From Arenicola marina (taxonomy: Eukaryota; Annelida; Polychaeta; Arenicolidae), in assembly GCA_964019135.1 (NCBI GenBank), contig OZ025261.1, positions 33,744,738 through 33,808,737 on the forward strand: 64,000 nucleotides of DNA. Reading direction: 5' to 3'. Position numbers and translations under genes: made by a program. Positions 44,901-50,367 of this stretch are shown piece by piece. Within the stretch, counting starts at the first letter, position 1, and each line of letters starts with the position of its first letter. The notes beneath the pieces are model-generated. The model had not been told where the DNA came from, ran no database searches, and saw only the letters and a program-made list of their open reading frames with translations.

Positions 44901-46113
44901 TCCGGTCTTTTCGCTGTGCACAGAATACTTTTACATGTTAAAGCACGTTTATTATAAGACTCCATCGATAACATGCATTACGACCAACATTTGTGAACTC
45001 ATTATTTGGCGGCATGGTGTGACAGTCAAACTAATTGGCTCTAAACAAACAATACATTGCGCTATTCAGACTGGTTGTTAAGGATCAGACAGCTAAATAT
45101 GCATCATTGGTATTCATACTGTTATACATTTGATATAAGTAGGACCGTACACAATGGCTGGAGAACAAAATAAAAGATTTTAACTATGGAATAGTACATC
45201 AATGCTATTCAACGGCACAGAACAGGAGAAACCATAATCAGCATAGCAGCTTTATTTGACTGAATGTCGATGCTATCACGGATTAGGGGGGGAAGAGGAG
45301 CCAGAGCTGTATCAAAGTTTCTGAAGATGTATTATAGTGCCATTAGGGTGGGTGATGATCGACACTTGAGCGAAAACAGCCCATCTTGGGGCATCCTTCT
45401 ATTATATGGCTCTCTCCGTTATACAGTCTTTCCGAGCTCGCAGAATAGAAGTTATATAATGCTGGGACCACTGTATACACATTTTTAGTACAAACTGCCC
45501 TGTATTCCCTAAACTGCAATTGATGGCTTATTACTGTTCCAAATCCAGAATGCATAGACAGCCTATTTTGACCATTAAAGATAATAACACCATCTAAAAT
45601 ATAAGACACTGCATGACAGAAATTTGTAGTCATAAAAAAGGCATCTAAAATAGATACTGACATTCATGACAAAGTACCTGGTGGTTAAATGTTTGAACAC
45701 TTTCTATGTTAACCAGACTATCTATATATTCAAGAATGGCAATTTTGAAGAAAACAGTCTTGATCGATTAGACAGGTACATCGTCAAAAATTACAGATTT
45801 CTGCTTCAGGGATTAAGAGAAAAAGGGGGTCATTTGGGTGGCACATTTGTATATACCTAACTATATGTAGTGCCCCCCTTCCATGGGTATTGTAAGTGCC
45901 ACCCACTGTGTTAACTTGTACACCTTATATAGCTGCAGACAGTGACAGGAGAGTTTTACGTCCAGTGCACTACTGATATGTTGTTATTGAATTGTCAAAT
46001 TAACGAAATTCAGACTCACCTGGGATCTGCACGAAGAGTGAGGCAAATGCAAACAAGTAAATCACTGACATGCACCACAGAAAGAAATCCCTAGTCATTC
46101 GAATCTCGCCCAT
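2191..46113 (-). CDS. LMF2: Lipase maturation factor 2 (whole gene, 17 coding exons plus one alternative)
   Basis: Multi-pass endoplasmic reticulum membrane protein of the lipase maturation factor family. LMF1 is needed to fold and assemble lipoprotein, hepatic and endothelial lipases; the role of LMF2 is less certain. Exons in transcription order: 46020-46113, 43924-43974, 43297-43511, 28546-28574, 27918-28114, 26972-26997, 26574-26726, 13347-13473, 12534-12695, 12129-12234, 8381-8480, 7864-7979 or 6104-6219, 5499-5623, 4533-4646, 3527-3632, 2843-2957, 2191-2418. All borders are GT-AG and phases agree, giving 2064 nt or 687 residues (human LMF2 is about 707). Family signatures are QIPGLYG-like near residue 30, [19 protein letters not shown] near 160-180, [10 protein letters not shown] near 265 and [13 protein letters not shown] near 505. 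The IPGLYG start and the NCAPH2 neighbour favour LMF2 over LMF1. A lysine-rich stretch and a last hydrophobic segment form the C-terminus. Intron 7 hosts an opposite-strand gene. Confidence 0.93.
2419..2842 (-). other. LMF2 intron 16
   Basis: Non-coding intron with a poly-G tract at about 2706-2741. Nothing else is recognised. Confidence 0.7.
2843..2957 (-). CDS. LMF2: LMF2 exon 16 (residues 574-612)
   Basis: Starts phase 2 after an acceptor TTCACGCAG and ends phase 0 at donor GTACAC. It encodes [20 protein letters not shown] followed by KTGIYQ. The tryptophan pair plus [10 protein letters not shown] matches the conserved WWxRxxVEEFFP block of LMF2 proteins. Confidence 0.88.
2958..3526 (-). 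other. LMF2 intron 15
   Basis: AT-rich intron. No gene, transposon or tandem repeat is recognised. Confidence 0.7.
3527..3632 (-). CDS. LMF2: LMF2 exon 15 (residues 539-573)
   Basis: Phase 1 start after acceptor TGTTTCAG, phase 2 end at donor GTAAAG. It encodes [20 protein letters not shown] then YLYHYSFT, the counterpart of the vertebrate NPFxxxPPxYVRAxxYxYxF block. Confidence 0.88.
3633..4532 (-). other. LMF2 intron 14
   Basis: Non-coding AT-rich intron. No recognisable feature was found on either strand. Confidence 0.7.
4533..4646 (-). CDS. LMF2: LMF2 exon 14 (residues 501-538)
   Basis: Phase 1 to phase 1, 114 nt. It encodes [18 protein letters not shown] followed by [13 protein letters not shown]. 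The segment [13 protein letters not shown] is one of the most conserved stretches of the family and fixes the identification. The donor is GTCAGT, a less common but valid form. Confidence 0.92.
4647..5498 (-). other. LMF2 intron 13
   Basis: Non-coding. A 121-codon open frame on the plus strand at 5081-5446 has no recognised similarity or splice context and is not called. Confidence 0.6.
5499..5623 (-). CDS. LMF2: LMF2 exon 13 (residues 459-500)
   Basis: Follows either alternative exon 12. Phase 2 start, phase 1 end at donor GTGAGT. It encodes [15 protein letters not shown], then [14 protein letters not shown], matching the vertebrate MTGxGGRPEVVLEGS and FMYKPGN motifs. The first base completes an Arg codon with the AG that ends both versions of exon 12. 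Confidence 0.92.
5624..6103 (-). other. LMF2 intron between exon 12a and exon 13
   Basis: Non-coding, with a short (AT)n run near 5680. Nothing else is recognised. Confidence 0.7.
6104..6219 (-). CDS. LMF2: LMF2 alternative exon 12a (exon-13 proximal copy)
   Basis: 116 nt, fully open, with acceptor TTCCCGCAG and donor GTGAGAC. It starts phase 0 and ends phase 2. It encodes [20 protein letters not shown] through ITSSYGLFR. The end SYGLFRR is identical to vertebrate LMF2. It has the same length and the same two phases as the exon at 7864-7979, and the two share 12 of 38 residues without a gap (W-H-A at 21-23, YGLF at 34-37). Using both, or neither, shifts the frame. Confidence 0.8.
6220..7863 (-). 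other. LMF2 intron between the two alternative exons 12
   Basis: 1.6 kb, non-coding. It carries G runs at about 6288-6302 and 6337-6346 and a SINE-family fragment at 6951-7150. No further exon copy was seen. Confidence 0.6.
6951..7150 (-). mobile_element. SINE fragment (common family of this window)
   Basis: It shares a body sequence with copies near 29290-29534, 42310-42525 and, inverted, 42955-43125. Shared strings include GGTCATATCGCGTCAATGGG and ATCCTGCGACCACACAGACA. Orientation is taken from the copy that keeps a tRNA-like head at 29534. Confidence 0.65.
7864..7979 (-). CDS. LMF2: LMF2 alternative exon 12b (exon-11 proximal copy)
   Basis: 116 nt, open, with acceptor CTTGCTTTCAAG and donor GTATTAC. 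It starts phase 0 and ends phase 2, exactly like exon 12a. It encodes [20 protein letters not shown] through SSPYGLFK. Its start VPHTQVD resembles the vertebrate VPYSYVE better than 12a does, while 12a matches better at the SYGLFRR end. Either one joins exon 11 to exon 13 in frame. Expression is inferred, not shown. Confidence 0.75.
8283..8350. repeat. Two-copy ~40-bp direct repeat just inside LMF2 intron 11
   Basis: TTCTGTATATATATGTATGT occurs twice within 70 bp, starting about 30 bp from the exon 11 donor. It is a small duplication at the 5' end of an intron. Confidence 0.7.
8381..8480 (-). CDS. LMF2: LMF2 exon 11 (residues 387-420)
   Basis: Phase 2 start, phase 0 end at a strong donor GTAAGTAGG. 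It encodes [12 protein letters not shown] then a hydrophobic segment [16 protein letters not shown]. The last residues join VPHT or VDYT of the alternative exons, matching SLVPY in vertebrates. Confidence 0.85.
8772..12200. repeat. 75-bp minisatellite made of LMF2 exon 10 end plus its splice donor (~46 copies)
   Basis: The string ATGGTGAC recurs every 75 bp from about 8804 to 12180. On the minus strand each unit reads the last ~50 nt of LMF2 exon 10 ([17 protein letters not shown]), then CAG|GTAGGG, then about 15 nt of intron. Almost every copy keeps the GT. The 25-codon unit is in register with LMF2, and the donor supplies an in-frame TAG in each copy, so only splicing at the first donor keeps the protein. 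Plus-strand open frames of 399 and 737 codons here are by-products of the period. Confidence 0.95.
12129..12234 (-). CDS. LMF2: LMF2 exon 10 (residues 352-386)
   Basis: Acceptor TTTGTTTGTAG, phase 1 start, phase 2 end at the first GTAGGG donor of the array. It encodes [17 protein letters not shown] then [17 protein letters not shown], the counterpart of vertebrate VWLGVASLVWELLSALW. About the last 65 nt are the founder or first copy of the 75-bp array. Any later donor would add an in-frame TAG. Confidence 0.88.
12235..12533 (-). other. LMF2 intron 9
   Basis: 300-bp intron between exons 9 and 10. No feature is recognised. Confidence 0.8.
12534..12695 (-). CDS. LMF2: LMF2 exon 9 (residues 298-351)
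   Basis: Phase 1 to phase 1, 162 nt, acceptor CTACCTAG and donor GTAAGTC. It encodes [19 protein letters not shown] followed by [11 protein letters not shown], a membrane segment with LMF-type flanks. Confidence 0.9.
12696..13346 (-). other. LMF2 intron 8
   Basis: Non-coding. The end nearest exon 8 holds a short GCGAGACTGC-type repeat (13130-13255). The remainder is unremarkable. Confidence 0.7.
13130..13255. repeat. Short degenerate tandem repeat, ~12-bp CTCGCTCGCAGT-type unit
   Basis: About ten imperfect copies of a CTCGC/GCAGT motif lie 90-220 bp into LMF2 intron 8. This is another tandem repeat near the start of an intron, but it does not reach the donor. Confidence 0.75.
13347..13473 (-). 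CDS. LMF2: LMF2 exon 8 (residues 256-297)
   Basis: Acceptor TTTCTCCTTCCAG, donor GTAATGC, phase 0 to 1. It encodes [19 protein letters not shown] then [19 protein letters not shown] is a near-invariant family signature. Confidence 0.93.
13640..13735 (-). mobile_element. Short SINE-family fragment
   Basis: It shares GTAGGTCATATCGCGATAAT and GGAGCCATGTCTCC with the SINE body seen at 6951, 29290 and 42310. Only part of the body remains and no tRNA-like head is visible. Confidence 0.5.
15585..16165. repeat. Minisatellite of 10-13-bp GCTGCCCTGCCAG-type units
   Basis: About 45-50 copies alternate between CTGCCCTGCCAGG and the shorter CTGCCAGG or CTGCCAGACTGCCAGG. All plus frames and one minus frame stay open ([11 protein letters not shown] and SLAGQPG-like peptides), which reflects composition only. 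It lies in LMF2 intron 7. Confidence 0.95.
17938..18100. repeat. Two-copy tandem repeat, ~80-bp unit
   Basis: ACCCCAAGGGTGGTAGCCAG starts at 17941 and again at 18022. The copies share GTACTGAGGGG and GCGAGGGCCCAGAGCTGAGG. The second copy has lost a few bases. Confidence 0.9.
18120..18440 (-). mobile_element. tRNA-derived SINE relic
   Basis: The minus strand reads GGGTTCGATCCCCACC around 18395-18415, a good pol III B box, at the border with the 29-bp array. The body toward 18120 is unique in this window. Assignment rests on the B box only. Confidence 0.45.
18405..18752. repeat. 29-bp minisatellite derived from a tRNA-like SINE head (~12 copies)
   Basis: The unit contains CAGAACCCAGGCAGCGACC then TAGCTACCGC. 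On the minus strand it reads GCGGTAGCTAGGTCGCTGCC then TGGGTTC, which continues directly into the B box of the adjacent SINE. The array looks like amplification of the SINE head. Confidence 0.88.
20585..20954 (+). CDS. ROCO gene exon 1 (residues 1-123)
   Basis: Encodes the Ser/Arg-rich N-terminus and the beginning of the repeat region ([11 protein letters not shown]). It ends at TTAC|GTAAGC, phase 1. Without splicing the frame stops soon after at 20990, which supports this donor. Confidence 0.85.
20585..24259 (+). CDS. MFHAS1-like leucine-rich repeat Roc-COR (ROCO) protein, nested in LMF2 intron 7
   Basis: Two coding exons, 20585-20954 and 21390-24259, join at phase 1 (donor TTAC|GTAAGC, acceptor ATTTCAG) into about 1079 residues; human MFHAS1 has about 1052. 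Residues 1-100 are Ser/Arg-rich and probably disordered. Leucine-rich repeats follow (about 110-500, for example [15 protein letters not shown] and [15 protein letters not shown]). The Roc GTPase-like domain has a P-loop [11 protein letters not shown] near 535, DLGG (Walker B/G3) and AGTQID (G4). A COR-type region extends to the C-terminus, with [12 protein letters not shown] and [13 protein letters not shown] resembling MFHAS1. MFHAS1 modulates Toll-like receptor and ERK signalling; the role here is inferred from family only. The start has a good context (GCCGCCATG), and an acceptor-like TTTACTTCCAG upstream suggests a 5' UTR exon. It is transcribed opposite to its host gene. Confidence 0.9.
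21390..24259 (+). CDS. ROCO gene exon 2 (residues 124-1079)
   Basis: One 2.87 kb exon carries nearly all LRRs, the Roc domain, COR and the C-terminus. Acceptor TTTCATTTCAG; the first codon is Arg, made with the last base of exon 1. Stop TGA at 24257-24259. A short intron followed by one very large exon suggests partial retroposition in its past, but this is speculative. Confidence 0.9.
25257..25262 (+). terminator. Candidate polyadenylation signal for the ROCO gene
   Basis: AATAAA, 1 kb after the stop codon. Variant ATTAAA hexamers occur earlier, so the real site is uncertain. Confidence 0.3.
25418..25563. repeat. Two tandem copies of a 73-bp SINE-tail-like unit
   Basis: TTGATATCTG starts at 25418, 25491 and 25564. 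Each unit ends in CGTTAAAACCCAATCAAATC and a second CAAATCAA, which looks like the 3' tail of an invertebrate SINE or LINE. Confidence 0.8.
25807..25870 (-). mobile_element. tRNA-like SINE head
   Basis: The minus strand reads GCTCAGTTGGTTAGCGGACT (A box) and, 36 nt on, GGGTTCGCGCCC (B box). Acceptor-stem pairing typical of a working tRNA is not evident, so this is called SINE rather than tRNA gene. Confidence 0.6.
26574..26726 (-). CDS. LMF2: LMF2 exon 7 (residues 205-255)
   Basis: Phase 0 to 0, acceptor CTGTGTCTCCAG, donor GTGAGTTC. It encodes [20 protein letters not shown] then [20 protein letters not shown]. This is strongly family-typical: the HQLPxWxxKLSVxxTYxIEIxVPL block. Confidence 0.95.
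26972..26997 (-). CDS. LMF2: LMF2 microexon 6 (26 nt, residues 196-204)
   Basis: Acceptor TTATTTTCCAG, donor GTAAGTACC. It encodes ALNYHYETQ with the preceding base, the equivalent of vertebrate ALTYHYETQ. It is too short to find as an open frame; the family sequence and phase on both sides fix it. Confidence 0.9.
27270..27960. repeat. ~62-65-bp minisatellite made of LMF2 exon 5 end plus splice donor (~11 copies)
   Basis: TTACCTGTCAGCC with GGTCGGACAGTTGCTGGTCA recurs about every 55-66 bp from 27283 to 27960. Read on the minus strand, each unit is the end of exon 5 ([11 protein letters not shown]) followed by CTGACAG|GTAAG and a G-rich intron start. The outermost exon-side copy is the real exon. 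At least two copies have damaged donors (near 27660 ATAAG, near 27785 GGTAAA). Confidence 0.92.
27918..28114 (-). CDS. LMF2: LMF2 exon 5 (residues 130-195)
   Basis: Phase 2 to 1, 197 nt. It encodes [18 protein letters not shown], then [20 protein letters not shown] and [14 protein letters not shown]. It contains the strongest family block ([20 protein letters not shown]). The donor GTAAGG is followed at once by an in-frame TAG, so the first donor must be used. The exon end has been amplified into the adjoining array. Confidence 0.95.
28546..28574 (-). CDS. LMF2: LMF2 microexon 4 (29 nt, residues 121-130)
   Basis: Acceptor CTTTGTTGCAG, donor GTGAGTA. It encodes [10 protein letters not shown], equal to vertebrate VGQVFLYFQW. 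Phase 0 to 2 agrees with both neighbours. Confidence 0.92.
29281..29534 (-). mobile_element. tRNA-derived SINE, best copy in window
   Basis: Read on the minus strand from 29534: GCGCGACAGCTCAGTGGGCT (A box region), then GGTGGTTCGAGCCC (B box) near 29440, then the body shared with the copies at 6951 and 42310. It therefore has a complete pol III head and defines the orientation of the family. Confidence 0.75.
29590..29662 (-). mobile_element. Second tRNA-like SINE head
   Basis: The minus strand carries GCGGTAGCGTAGCCCGCTGG and, 20 nt on, GTAGGTTCACAACCC, a plausible A/B box pair of another SINE subfamily. There is no clear body. Confidence 0.45.
30170..30715. repeat. 39-bp minisatellite (~13 copies)
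   Basis: The unit contains CATAGCTCTGTAGCATAGCT and ATAGAATATCACACTAGAA. Copies vary by a few bases and become irregular at both ends. Minus-strand open frames ([13 protein letters not shown]) are repeat shadows. Confidence 0.92.
31104..31280. repeat. G-rich block with many G runs of 4-14
   Basis: The plus strand has more than fifteen G runs separated by T, GT, GC or A within 180 bp. This is strong potential for G-quadruplex folding on the plus strand, which is the non-template (RNA-like) strand's complement for LMF2. Confidence 0.85.
31883..32082. other. Assembly gap (200 N)
   Basis: Exactly 200 N, a placeholder length. The right side begins inside the 23-25-bp array, so the array probably caused the break and its true length is unknown. 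Confidence 0.98.
32083..35394. repeat. 23-25-bp minisatellite, 3.3 kb, cut on the left by the assembly gap (~135-140 copies)
   Basis: The units are GAAACATACAGGGG plus AACACAGTA (23 bp) and a longer form with six G and AACACATTA (25 bp), often alternating as a dimer. Minus-strand frames read [20 protein letters not shown] peptides for hundreds of codons because stops are absent from the unit. It lies in LMF2 intron 3. Confidence 0.97.
38916..38954. repeat. (AT)n microsatellite
   Basis: Almost pure alternating AT next to a C-rich tract at 38870. Confidence 0.95.
39430..40030. repeat. Degenerate ~45-70-bp tandem repeat with small palindromes
   Basis: About ten diverged copies contain TTTAGTATATTCTCCTCAAT and CACTCCTCxTTTGCAAGGAG. 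The second part is a hairpin-like inverted motif (CTCCT...AGGAG). It is older than the sharp arrays around it. Confidence 0.75.
40065..40660. repeat. 68-bp minisatellite (~8 copies)
   Basis: TCACATCTATAAAACGACCA recurs at 40201, 40269, 40337 and 40405, a 68-bp period. Units also hold ACCTGTACACAGGGACCACC, a short imperfect palindrome. Copies are about 95% alike. Confidence 0.93.
42305..42525 (-). mobile_element. SINE copy with tRNA-like head
   Basis: On the minus strand a head near 42525 reads GGTCCGTGGTCTAGTAGGTT with a diverged B box (GGTTTGAGCCC) near 42450. The body then shares GGTCATATCGC and AACCGCCTACTCTTT-type sequence with the copy at 29281. Confidence 0.65.
42955..43125 (+). mobile_element. 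SINE fragment, inverted relative to other copies
   Basis: It contains TGTGTGGTCGCAGGATAAAG and CAAAGAGTAAGGGGTTACCC, the reverse complement of the body at 6951 and 29281. It lies 170 bp from LMF2 exon 3. Confidence 0.65.
43297..43511 (-). CDS. LMF2: LMF2 exon 3 (residues 49-120)
   Basis: Acceptor TTTTGTCTACCAG, donor GTGAGACC, phase 1 to 0. It encodes [20 protein letters not shown] then [24 protein letters not shown] is identical to vertebrate LMF2. Confidence 0.93.
43512..43923 (-). other. LMF2 intron 2
   Basis: Non-coding, with a weak fragment of the common SINE body near 43570-43640. Nothing else is seen. Confidence 0.6.
43924..43974 (-). CDS. LMF2: LMF2 exon 2 (51 nt, residues 32-48)
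   Basis: Acceptor TTTTAG, donor GTAAGTAG, phase 1 to 1. It encodes [16 protein letters not shown], following IPG of exon 1: the IPGLYGxxGILPA start motif of LMF2. Confidence 0.93.
43975..46019 (-). other. LMF2 intron 1
   Basis: 2 kb, AT-rich. No exon, array or clear transposon was found. Confidence 0.6.
46020..46113 (-). CDS. LMF2: LMF2 exon 1 (first coding exon, residues 1-31)
   Basis: Starts [20 protein letters not shown] and continues [11 protein letters not shown] before donor GTGAGTCTG, phase 1. The vertebrate protein starts the same way (R-x-x-FL, hydrophobic segment, FAFASLYxQIPG). The hydrophobic stretch is the first membrane segment or signal anchor. Confidence 0.92.
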
Positions 46114-46619
46114 CCTGATTGCACCGCCTGGGTCCGCGGGGGAATGTACTGGAGCTGAGGAATCCTGCGCCCGGCTCAGATATTTTCTGTTTCCAGCTGA
46201 TATCTAGACGTGTCGTTCCCGCAGCGCACCGGCTCGAGCCGCATAACACCAAAAGTTTAACGCATAAGGAAAGAGCTTCATTTTCGGCGCCTGTTTTCAT
46301 CATTGCAAAGTTTATGTGTATCCTAAATGGCGATACCCTGACTTAACTAAAACTAGTTATATTCTCTATTTATGGATTTTACAGTCTTTTGTGAATGGTT
46401 TTAGGAAGGAATATAAGGGTTATGGACACCAAACGGGAACATATTCATACACAGTGCACCCATGTATGGGCCGCCGTTACGGCATTTCATGGTAACGAAA
46501 TTTCCAGAAATATGTATTAGGGTTCACATGTACATCATTTGGCCCAGTGGTTATTAATTCTGACCTGCCTCACTCGACCTCGCCGGGATAGACACGTAGG
46601 TACCGGTGTAGCATGATAA

Positions 46620-46784
46620 CCTGTCCGCCGGGATAGACACGTTTGCCACACCACAGCCGAAACGACAATAGAGAATCTATATTAATCAGGTTTCTGAATG
46701 AAACAATCGAGTTTTCTGCACATTTTGATATAAATTTCGCCTGGGCTTAGTTTTGGCGGGAAAGAGCTCGATATCCAACTTTAA
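46620..46784. mobile_element. Truncated MITE (family A, one end only)
   Basis: It matches the right half of the element at 48423-48830 (GATAGACACGTTTGCCACAC, CAATCGAGTTTTCTGC, TTTTGGCGGGAAAGAGCTCG) and ends in the same terminal sequence with TTAA. The left end is missing. Confidence 0.75.
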
Positions 46785-48422
46785 TTGCAGCCCCCTAATT
46801 AACCCCCCCCCCCCCCCCACCCCCCGCACGCACACACCGGCCCGCGCAGCCCGGCAGAAAGCGGCTCACGCACAAGATACCCTCATTTATGAGACATTTA
46901 AACATGGAACCTACGGGGCCACGCTCAACGCGTATTTATGAAGCGGTAAAAACTATGTTGGTGTCTTGTTGCAATTAAATATAAGGTAATTTAATATAAT
47001 TGTAATAAAAGTAGCTTAGAGCCACCTTTTTAAAGAAATATGTGGTTGGCTTTCCGTAACACCGGAACTACTTTTTCCTTCCCACCGAGTTCCAAACTGC
47101 TATTTTTACGTTTTTCTGGTTTTCTCTTCTGATAAAATATAATTTCTTTTAATTTGGAAGAAAGTTTATACAATAGCATACACAATTACCAAGGACGACC
47201 TAACTACAAAGGCCCTTCAAAAACCAAACACTGTCTGAGTGTTATTTGCTGCGCCGCTTCGATAAGGAACTTTGCTGCGGACCTTTTGTTTTGAAATATG
47301 CGCGGGATTTTCGTAAATAAACTATCATTTCTCCGGATCCTGACATGATTTACCACTTTTTCCTAAATCTACTTGACGTAAAATTAGCCAAATAATACCT
47401 TAATATAGTGAGGACTGTTGTAAGGCAACAGTCTTAACATCGGTCTTCGTGGTAAGCAGGTAAGTAAATTAGACACTCCACAGCCACACACTGCTCACCC
47501 TCACTGCCTCAGGCCTCACTGTCACGGACGGTTTTCACCCGCGTGGGCCGCTGGATGTCTGAGCCGCTGGACATTTAGGCCGCTAGGAGGGGTGGAGGGA
47601 GGGGGGTGGTATTACTAGGCAGAGGAGATTAGGGATTAAGCGGAGGCTGAAGGGCGAACCGATCAAATGGTTATTGTTTTGCTTTAGGCCAATTAGCGAT
47701 TCATTGAAACGGACTGATGTCACAATGACAATGTTGGTGCGCATGCGTAGTAGGTGAAAATACGCAGCGGGCGAAAATACATGCGGGTGAAAACATTGCC
47801 ACGTGCTTATAAATCTGCATATGAATCTAGTCTTTCGCAGGGTTTTCTGCTGGCTTGTTTCTGTCGTTTTGCACCTATTTTTCTTTTATTGTGCAATTTC
47901 CTACGACTAAATTGGAAGGCCTACCTGGTGCAGCTAGAGCCAGGCATGTAGAAAACTAGAAGTACCTGGCTTAAAGCCCAACAAACCAACAGAGAAAAAT
48001 GTGAGGTACGGGTCACTCAGATCGCCTTCTCCTTGGTTTCGGACTTGTTTGGGCCGCAATTGCAATGTCTGGCATGGGGGGGGAGGGGAGGGGAGGGGTT
48101 ATATGTGTGGCTGTGGGGTCAATATCAATTTCACATTTTTTATCTCAATCTAATACATAACCTATATTTATTTTGACAACATCTCATATGTTTTTATCAA
48201 ATTTTATAATTTTGTACTCTTATTCATTTTTACCACATTCCACTTTTTGTTCTCCTCTAATATTTCCCCTCTCCCACATTTGGTTACCCATTCTTTATGG
48301 CCAATCTCATATATATGTATCTTAGACTTATCTTAATGACATCTCATATTTGTAATCCCAATTTTATATTCATTTCGACAACACCACATAATTTTTACGT
48401 TCAATAAAACATATTGCATATA

Positions 48423-48830
48423 TTAAAGTTGCATGTCGAGCTCTTTCCCGCCAAAATTAATGAGGTCAAAATACATATAAGAATCAGTCCTTGAATCATT
48501 CAAGACTTCTTTTATCTATACTCCACCCATACCAGACTGCCAAATAGTGTCTCTTAGCCTTGTCCGTGATATCAATTTACCACGAGTTTTCATTTTAGTG
48601 GTAAACGTCATCAGTTTGTATGCTTCGCGATGCTTTGGTATAAGTAGCAGTGCCGCGACCGAGTTCTGTGGTGTCCCGGGATAGACACGTTTGCCATACC
48701 ACAGCCGAAACGGCGAGGTTTATCAGGTCTCTGAATTTATAGAATGAAACAATCGAGTTTTCTGCAAATTTTGATATAAATTTCGCCTAGGCTTAGTTTT
48801 GGCGGGAAAGAACTCCACATGCAACTTTAA
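48423..48830. mobile_element. Complete MITE (family A), ~408 bp
   Basis: Terminal inverted repeats of about 30 bp: left TTAAAGTTGCATGTCGAGCT and CTTTCCCGCC, right GGCGGGAAAG and AACTCCACATGCAACTTTAA. Both ends carry TTAA, which may be the target duplication. No transposase frame. Confidence 0.85.
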
Positions 48831-49162
48831 TTTTGGCACATCCTTCATTTTTATCTTTTACTAAATTTCCCTTCTACATTCTTATACTCATTGTTTACTG
48901 CCAATATGATTAAGTTTAATTGTACATCTCACAAGTTTACCCCAATTTATAGGCAAATGATGTACGCGCCTGTGGCCATGCCTCTAGGCTACAGATAAAA
49001 GTACCAACAACACAGCCACACTGCCCACTCTGCAATTAACCTAGTTCCATAGATGTAACATAGTCCACTCCGCTATGGGTCCAGTCGCGGAACTACTGTT
49101 GGCGGTAGCCACAGCGGCTTGCTTGCAAGACTACACTTAACCCTGGTTTATGGGCATGGCTG

Positions 49163-49850
49163 TTAAAGTTGCATATCAAGCTCTTTCCCGCCAAATTTAA
49201 GGAGGTCAAATAACAAATAAGAAACAGCCCTTAAATCATTCAAGATTTCTTTTGTGTATCCTTCACACATGCCAGACTGCCAAATGGAGTATCTTTGACT
49301 GTGATATGAGTTTACCACAAGTTTTCATTGTAGTGGTAAACATCATTAGTTGGTTTACCAGGCCTGTCTAACTTATCACAGGGTGCCGTTAGAGCCAGGC
49401 AGCATTTGTTGTCTTTGCGGTGTTGCAGCGCATATTGGCATGGCTGGTGCTGATCGAATAAACTTAGCTCATAAAAGCCCTGACATTGCAAGTTAAGACC
49501 ATAAATCAAAATATTTTCTTTCTGCCAGGTCAGCAAATTGCAAGGATTCTGGAAAGATGCATATTTTGTTGGCTAGTTAAAAACTGTATGCCCTATACGT
49601 GAAAATATGCGCTGCAACACCGCACAGACAGCCAATGCTGCCTGGCTCTAATGACTCACAGGCTGCTTAGAGGCAGGCCTGGTAATTAGTTGGTGTGCTT
49701 CTCAATGCTTTGTCATAAGTAGCAGCGTCTCGACAGAGTTCTGTGGTGTCCCAGCATAGACATATTTGCCACATCACAGCCGAAAAGGCGATGTTAATCA
49801 GGTTTCTGGATTTTGTCTTTTTCTGCAAATTGCATGATATGCAACTTTAA
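49163..49850. mobile_element. MITE (family A) interrupted by another MITE
   Basis: Left end TTAAAGTTGCATATCAAGCT and right end GATATGCAACTTTAA match the 48423 copy. The internal sequence matches too, apart from a 340-bp insertion at 49346-49694. Confidence 0.85.
49355..49685. mobile_element. MITE (family B) inserted in the family A element
   Basis: Terminal inverted repeats TTACCAGGCCTG and CAGGCCTGGTAA; inner arms such as GAGCCAGGCAGCAT pair with ATGCTGCCTGGCTC. It is flanked by a 9-bp direct repeat TTAGTTGGT (49346-49354 and 49686-49694). The 48423 copy shows the matching uninterrupted site. A 9-bp (or 8-bp) target duplication fits Mutator-like or hAT-like transposases. Confidence 0.85.
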
Positions 49851-50071
49851 TCAATGAGTTGATGTAATTAAAATAGGATTGGCCGCTATACAATCAGGCA
49901 TAGCTATAGAGCTCAAGATCTGCCCAACCTTTACTTAATACCATTTAAACAGGTAATCCTTATTATTACGAGTTGGTGGGCATGTTAACTAGTACAATAG
50001 CGTTACATCTGAAGGCCTCTAAAATGCCGTATTCTGACCCAAACCGCCCTGCTGCCCATGCAATCGACAAT

Positions 50072-50114
50072 CGTTGCCATGGCGACGCTGCATAGAACAA
50101 TGAAACATGACGTC
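50072..50114. promoter_or_regulatory. X-box (RFX-type) plus CRE in the NCAPH2 upstream region
   Basis: GTTGCCATGGCGAC at 50072-50085 is a near-perfect palindromic RFX site. TGACGTCA at 50107-50114 is a perfect CRE. The pair lies 1.3 kb before the NCAPH2 ATG, where a non-coding first exon is expected. Function is inferred. Confidence 0.45.
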
Positions 50115-50367
50115 ACGCACAAAAGAATTGTAGTTATAGCTTTAAATAGCCCGCTTCCATGACTAGTTGCCTAGTTGCACATGCAATGTTTCTTGGCAAC
50201 ATATATATGGTATAAAAAGGCGACTGGCCAACTATATGTGGAAAGGCTTGCGATTTGCGGACAGTCAGTCCCAAAATGCTTTACTTTTGTCGTTGCATGC
50301 GGAAATTAAACCAAAGAAGCAGAGACAAGTCAACGCCTTAAATTTAAATTCAACTCGTAATAATAGT

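Noticed and set aside
2191..46113. LMF1 rather than LMF2
   Set aside because: The IPGLYGxxGILPA start, the PRLGLDT motif and the NCAPH2 neighbour are LMF2 features.
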